This document shows, one piece after another, positions 58,866-64,000 of a stretch of DNA of 64,000 nt; the stretch's first letter is position 1; each line of letters starts with the position of its first letter. The stretch covers positions 62,001 through 126,000 of the forward strand of contig ML976771.1 in assembly GCA_010015655.1 (NCBI GenBank). The letters run 5' to 3'. The position numbers were made by a program, and so were the translations under genes. This DNA comes from Bimuria novae-zelandiae CBS 107.79. Its lineage: Eukaryota > Ascomycota > Dothideomycetes > Pleosporales > Didymosphaeriaceae. The notes beneath the pieces were generated by a model, which saw nothing but the letters and a program-made list of their open reading frames with translations, had not been told where the DNA came from and made no database searches.

Positions 58866-60023
58866 ATGACCTACGAGCACAAAGTCGCCATTTTCCTCGA
58901 CCGCTTTCAGCGAGCACCTGAGCAAGAGCGCCTCACCCTCCAAGCCGCATCCACCAAACAAGAATGCGAAAAAATGCTAGTGAAACTAGGAGTGAAGGGC
59001 ATAGTAACCACACGAATCAAGAAATACGACTCTCTAAACAAGAAGCTTAAGGACATGGGCCACGACCCCGAATTCGTCGAGTGGGTAGCCAAAGGCCACG
59101 ATATCCGCCTCCACGAGGAGATGGGCGACCTCGCGGGCGTACGCATCGGGCTTTTCTTCCCGGACGACGTTGTGAAGCTCACCGCTGAGATTAAGCGCAG
59201 CTTCACCGTCGCGCATCTCTTCGGCACCGTCACAGGTGGACGGGAGGCCGCCCAGGGACGCAACACCGACGTGGAGAAGCACACGCGGGGGGCGTGGCGG
59301 TCGCTCGGGGTCCACGGGGAGGAGGAGGACTGGGAATTCTACGGCTACAAGTCGTGGCAGATGGTTGTGGATTGGAAGAATCCTCCGCACCCGGAGCTCA
59401 AGTCTCTGCGCGTGGAGATACAGGTTGGCACTGTGGTCACGCAGGCGTGGGCGGAGGTGCAGCATAATATCATTTACAAACGGCCTGACGATATCCTTGC
59501 TACGCCGACGATGAGGCGCATCATCGACGCTGTGAATGGCCTGGCGATCACCACAGATATCATGCTCAGGGAGCTAGAGCGGAGCTTAGAGATCGCGAAG
59601 GGCGAGGCGAAGGAGAGGGCGAAGCGTCCCTTCAAGAACGGCGAGGAGTTCTCGGAGTGGTTCCGCAAGACGTACCTGGACCAGATGGATGCGCATGAAC
59701 GGCAGAAGTGGGAGTATCCTCCTAGTTGGGCATCATCGCTGGTTGAGATATGCTGCAACGAAAGAGGGTATGGGGGAGTGCCTGGAGCGTGCCCCGAAGA
59801 TCTAGGACGTCTGATCCGGTCCCGTAACCTTTTACAAACCCGACAAGCTACCCACCTTAGGACAAACGCGTATCAGAAATTGGATATAGCGATGCTCCTC
59901 CTGCAAGCCATTGGCTATGATTTTGGGGCGAACGACAACCTAGGCTATGGGGTTGCTGAAATACGGAGGGACCAGTATGGTAGCGGCGCCACAGGCAACG
60001 AATACCTTAATTTGCGTATGTGA
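58866..60023 (+). CDS. RelA/SpoT-domain protein (putative nucleotide pyrophosphokinase)
   Basis: An intronless 385-residue protein from ATG 58866 (CTACCATGA). Residues about 45-210 match the RelA/SpoT synthetase fold (PF04607): RIKKYDSL at 50-57, corresponding to the ATP-side basic motif; DLAGVRI at 88-94, whose Asp is a catalytic metal ligand in bacterial enzymes; YGYKSWQ at 159-165, the GYxSxH motif with Gln in place of the final His; VEIQVGT at 183-189 with the catalytic Glu184; and WAEVQHNIIYK at 195-205. There is no HD hydrolase domain and no TGS/ACT region, so it is a small single-domain type, with a fungal C-terminal helical region (about 215-385). Bacterial relatives transfer pyrophosphate from ATP to GDP/GTP or other nucleotides, and some are toxins that pyrophosphorylate adenosine nucleotides or tRNA. 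Activity here is inference; both acidic catalytic residues are present. Confidence 0.85.
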   Translation: MTYEHKVAIFLDRFQRAPEQERLTLQAASTKQECEKMLVKLGVKGIVTTRIKKYDSLNKKLKDMGHDPEFVEWVAKGHDIRLHEEMGDLAGVRIGLFFPDDVVKLTAEIKRSFTVAHLFGTVTGGREAAQGRNTDVEKHTRGAWRSLGVHGEEEDWEFYGYKSWQMVVDWKNPPHPELKSLRVEIQVGTVVTQAWAEVQHNIIYKRPDDILATPTMRRIIDAVNGLAITTDIMLRELERSLEIAKGEAKERAKRPFKNGEEFSEWFRKTYLDQMDAHERQKWEYPPSWASSLVEICCNERGYGGVPGACPEDLGRLIRSRNLLQTRQATHLRTNAYQKLDIAMLLLQAIGYDFGANDNLGYGVAEIRRDQYGSGATGNEYLNLRM

Positions 60024-60345
60024 TGAGTCGACGGGTATCTAACGTGGACAGTCATCTATACTTACGTTTCACGTCTCTAATACGCTTGGTCTAATGTCAT
60101 CCTACTCTTCACTTCCCTATTGTTCTCTACCCTTTACACCGAGTTCTCTCACAGTGTCGCTGCCCCTGGAGCAAGCCTAGAGGTGACTGACCTTTTTGAC
60201 TCTATGCTCCAAAGTGAACATACTAGGGACCAAGGCGCTCTGTACGATGCTGTCAGATAGAATGAGCTGTGGTAAGGTTGGATCTGCACAATTGAGCAGG
60301 GACTACTTAGCTTAGCACACCAGCGAAGAAGTTAGAACCAGTTAA
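60024..60345. other. Intergenic sequence, nothing assigned
   Basis: The 3' flank of the RelA/SpoT gene, normal composition, ending where AT-rich Copia-related sequence starts. No feature recognised. Confidence 0.5.
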
Positions 60346-60445
60346 ATATAAGTAAGATAATAAGATACAATTATTAATATTATTAAGTTATATATATATT
60401 TACTTATTATACTATTTAATAATTAAGAGTCTTACTACTATAACT
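60346..60445 (+). repeat. Copia leader fragment
   Basis: Carries TTATTATACTATTTAATAATTAAGAGTCTTA, in two halves of which the second, TAATAATTAAGAGTCTTA, also occurs at 60666-60684 and (reverse strand) near 5865. Found ahead of the LTR-like segment, so it is a separate piece of a related element. Confidence 0.5.
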
Positions 60446-60471
60446 AATTGTCCGATTATACGGCCTCTATC

Positions 60472-60655
60472 TGTTGTGGATATGAGGCTGGAACACTTTC
60501 TTGTTTGTACCATTCTAAATAAGGCTAGCGCTGCATTGGCACTTTCAGGATCCTCGCACACATCTGCATTCCAGACAGATCAGAAGACGACAATCAATCA
60601 ATCTATTATTACATCCATCAACTTATCTATCGCATTATCTTAAAGTGACAGAACA
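60472..60655 (+). repeat. Probable 5' LTR of the right-hand Copia element
   Basis: A 184-bp segment starting TGTTGTGGATATGAGG and ending GACAGAACA, placed about 50 bp before the gag start and much less RIP-mutated than gag. The partner LTR is outside the window, so the call rests on the TG...CA ends and position. Confidence 0.45.
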
Positions 60656-60706
60656 CTATTAAATCTAATAATTAAGAGTCTTATTGCCTCCGCCAAGCCA
60701 ACTGCA

Positions 60707-63700
60707 ATGGCCCTATTAACCCTTAGAGATCCCACAGTGATCCTGACCAACCACACGAACTACACACCGTGGCTAAACTAACTAAAAATAAAATCCTAAT
60801 TCCTAAAGGTCTGGAACATTATTAACCCAGCGCTGATAGATGAACCAAGATAGAAACCCGCAATGCCAATACCTCCCGCGATAGGCAACTACTAGCCAAG
60901 CACGGCGTATACGACTGCGAATCCGAATAATATGCTAATAATGCCCTCACATCTTTCGACGGCAGGCGCGAAAGCATACAAAGACAATAGCGATTATTAC
61001 AAAGGATAGCTAGAGATATACAAGATCATAGATCGCGAATACTAAGAGGAACAGGCTAGCCTAAACTAAGTAGTTACTGTTATCTAATTAATAGTTTCTG
61101 CGCATCTCTAGAACAACTGCTACCTCCTAGATTAATTAATTAGGTAGTAGATTAATAACCTTATAATTATAGTTGGGGTAGACCTGCAAGACGAATACAG
61201 ACGATTAAGGGCAAGATACTAAGAAGCCCTTAAGCTAATAAGAATAGCTAGATTATAGGCTATATGGCTATCTGAGTACGATCATGCAGCCATAGAAGTA
61301 AAGACTAATTAGGTCCTAGAGCTTTAAAGGCTAGACTTAGTTAAAGAAGACTTTATAAAGGCAGTTGTCTATGTCGCACCTATGTGGGTAACGACCTTCT
61401 AGTAATATAGAAGCAAGGATGCAGCTATCTTACGAAAGCACATAATAAAACTCTTCTAAGACTATATGATCCTGCAGCACCCGATTAAGGGCAAATAAAA
61501 GGGCGCTTTTGCTGCTGCAGGTTCATCTCTCGCTAATAGTAGTGAATCCACCCAGGCTACAGACAGGGACGCCTCTCTTGTGGATAAAGCAGCAATATTA
61601 AAATATTAGGGTAGACCTTGTAAACAACGAAATAATAGTTAACGTACTAGAGCTAAGCGGTCCGCGATTATAGACAATAAGCTAGCGATAGCTAGTGGCC
61701 TTAAGTGCCTTACTTATAAACAACGCTATAGTCTACAAGACTGCTTCTACGCTTTCTTAGACAAATAACTAGAATAGTTTAGGCCAAAGCCGAGCATGGT
61801 TGCCCTAATTAAGTTTAGGCTAGAGAATAACCCTGCGCTTTAAGAAAGCTTAAGAATAACAAAGAGGGCTAGATTACAGGTACCTATAATTAAATTATCG
61901 TATACTCCTACTCCAACTCGAATTACTAAGGCTAATAATAAGTGACTAGATAGACGCAAGATCACTAAAATCCCAGCGAGCTTTAACGCCGTATCTTTCT
62001 ACACTAAATTAAACATATACCTATTACGATGCTTAGCTATACTTAATTTAGGTATAACCTGCTATATCTTTAACAACATCGATCGCTTTGTCTTATACCG
62101 GCCACCGGCGCCAGGAGACTTCATATAGGCAGGGAATACATAAATATAGATTAAAGGATACAGGACTGTCTATCTTAACATACAAAGTGTAAGCGGTAAT
62201 TAAATAATACGGCTAGATAATATAGCCTATTGCCCTAATCTGCTCTGCAACCTTATATCGTTCCGATTACTTTAGAGGCAAGGCCTTTGGTGGGACATAA
62301 GGGCAGACCTAACGACTCTAAAGAGAAGAGATAATACTATGCTAGCAGAACTCTAAAAATTACATAAATAATAGGTGTTAGAATATAGAATAAGGCTAGT
62401 AAGTAGTATTCCTACTAATGCTGCGCACGCTACTTATAAGACTAATACACGCACGAAACAAAGACTATAGAAGGCAAATGTATAGACCTAGCACCAGCGA
62501 TTAGGCTATCTAGACCCTTAGGCCCTCGAACACCTCGTGTAGTAATCTAAGGGGGTAAGGATTAAAGGTCTCCCTATAGTCAAATGTGATGCCTGCGGTA
62601 AAGCAAAACTAAAATGGTAAATACGCCAGCAAGCTAGGGAGCGAACTAAAGGCCCTGGCGAGCGAGTCGTAATAGACTTTCACGACTATAAAGCAGACAG
62701 CTCAACAAGAGAGAAGAGCTAAATACTAATTACTAATTAATTCTCCAGCTTTGCATAGGACTTCTACTTTAAGGATAACTGCCTAGCACGGTTAATTATT
62801 AAATTACTTAGCACTTTTGTACGGTTTATAAAAGTATAATATAACATTATAGTAAAAGTAATTAAATCTAATAACAAGATCTTCTCTATTAAAGCTAACG
62901 TTAAGAAGTGGTGCGTAGCGCAAGGTATTAAGATTAAGCCTTTAGCACTAAATACTTAAGCATAAAATAGAGGAGTAAAACGCTTAGGGGGTGTAATTAA
63001 GGAGAAAGCGCGTATAATGCGACTTAACTCTAATCTACTATAGTAGATGTAGCCTAAGATCACGCGAGCCGCGGTCTACCTATATAATTAAACGCTAAAC
63101 TACACTAATTAATGGCAATCTCTATATAAAGTGTTCTTTACGATAGTAGCCTTTTAGAACGGCATTGTTACCTAACCAAAGAAGCCTAATTAAGCTTACC
63201 TAAAAGCATATAGCTGCAAAGCGTTTGCAATAACTAACAACACAAAACGTAGCAAAAGTAGGCTTTAGAGGCTTAACCCTAAAGCATGGATTAGCTACCT
63301 TGTTAGCTACAGATTAACTAATATCTAGAGAATATAGATTCCCTCTCTAGCAACGACAATTAGTACTCGCGATGTAATATTCGATAAGGATACTATATTC
63401 TTAGGCAAAACTAAAGACCTAATAGACAACCTTATGCACAGCACATTAGAAGAAATAGCAGCCTAGGTACAATTAGTAAAGTTACCTCCCTTACCTTAAT
63501 AAGAGCAAGCCATTAAGTCCTTCTTTAAGGATAAGACAATTAGTGAAGCGCTAGAGGTTAAAGGAGCTCCTGAGTACAAGCAAGGCAGGAGAGCTAGGTA
63601 CGAATATCTAACGCCTCTATTAACACCGCCACTAGTGGCACTCCTTGCATAACTAATGGCAGGAGGCGATTAAGCTAGACCACCCTAAGAGTTGCAAACA

Positions 63701-64000
63701 GGGCAGTTACGAACAAGCCCGTAGGCCGCAGCCTTTATAGCAGGCACTAAAGCTAGTAGTAATAGTAAATATAAAGGCAAGGCTCTTAATAAGGCGCAGC
63801 TTTAACAAATAATTACATTAGGTAAAAAGCCACATCGAAGCGTGCTTCCAGAGCCACCCATATGCTAAAGCAAGCTCGAAGATCACCTTCTTTATAACAT
63901 GTGGAAGGAAGCAGAACGATCCTATCTACAAAGCCACAAGGAAATGAAGTCTTAGAGCGAGGTTGCAGCAGCTCTAGTAAAGGTAGTAGGCTATTAAATC
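60707..64000 (+). pseudogene. Ty1/Copia gag-pol, RIP-inactivated, cut by window end
   Basis: From ATG 60707 (MALLTLRDPTVILTNHTN) a single frame with RIP stops can be followed without net indel at least to the integrase. Gag runs to about 61500; a CCHC knuckle at 61706 reads CLTYKQRYSLQDC, with one Cys and the His turned to Tyr; the protease-side CYIFNNIDRFVLYR at about 62050; the GAG-pre-integrase region LEHLV, SKGVRIKG, KCDACGKAK (62525-62610); integrase VVIDFHDY at about 62668, where the Asp is kept; then the start of the spacer before reverse transcriptase. Same lineage as the minus-strand Copia at 1490-5760. Confidence 0.85.

Noticed and set aside
1..64000. tRNA or rRNA genes
   Set aside because: I saw no cloverleaf-like or rRNA-like sequence; only primer-site-like words after LTRs.

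Overview
The window looks like a chromosome segment of a filamentous ascomycete (Pezizomycotina). The evidence is short GT-AG introns with CTGAC-like branch sites, Kozak-type starts, a HET-domain gene, Fot1/pogo, hAT, Tad-like LINE, Copia and chromodomain Gypsy elements, and very strong signs of repeat-induced point mutation (RIP). In the repeats CpA/TpG is largely replaced by TpA while CpG is mostly kept. Old coding frames survive but are filled with TAA/TAG where Gln or Trp codons stood, and with Asp-to-Asn changes at catalytic sites. I cannot name the species.

Layout: (1) 1-8160 is dead repeats: a Tc1-like transposase (-), a Copia element (-), a Copia LTR scrap and a 5'-truncated LINE (+). 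(2) 8160-17776 is a gene island: a gene scrap cut by the LINE, a two-domain GFA/CENP-V protein, a Tc1-type transposon with 28-bp perfect inverted repeats and a second antisense ORF, a three-exon prolyl 4-hydroxylase-like gene, and a UDP-glucose dehydrogenase pseudogene facing it. (3) 17841-55332 is about 37 kb of nested transposons: a Copia element with both LTRs; a chromodomain Gypsy element (-) split by a pogo element (itself holding a 0.9-kb retroposon-like insert) and by a full-length LINE (-), which in turn holds a Fot1 copy and a hAT element; then a second pogo element split by a solo LTR and a complete Gypsy element; and last a RIP-free Fot1 element with an assembly gap. Exact target-site duplications at most joints let the order of insertion be read. 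(4) 55466-60023 is a second gene island: a Nudix hydrolase (+), a HET-domain protein (-) and a RelA/SpoT-domain protein (+). (5) From about 60350 to the end is another RIP-mutated Copia element, cut by the window edge.

The live genes keep normal base composition and sit directly against the dead AT-rich repeats. The points most worth following are the RelA/SpoT-HET-Nudix trio (possible nucleotide-alarmone chemistry beside a fungal recognition-type gene), the apparently intact Fot1 element about 130 bp upstream of the Nudix start, the Tc1-type element with an extra ORF, and the UDP-glucose dehydrogenase gene lost at the repeat border.
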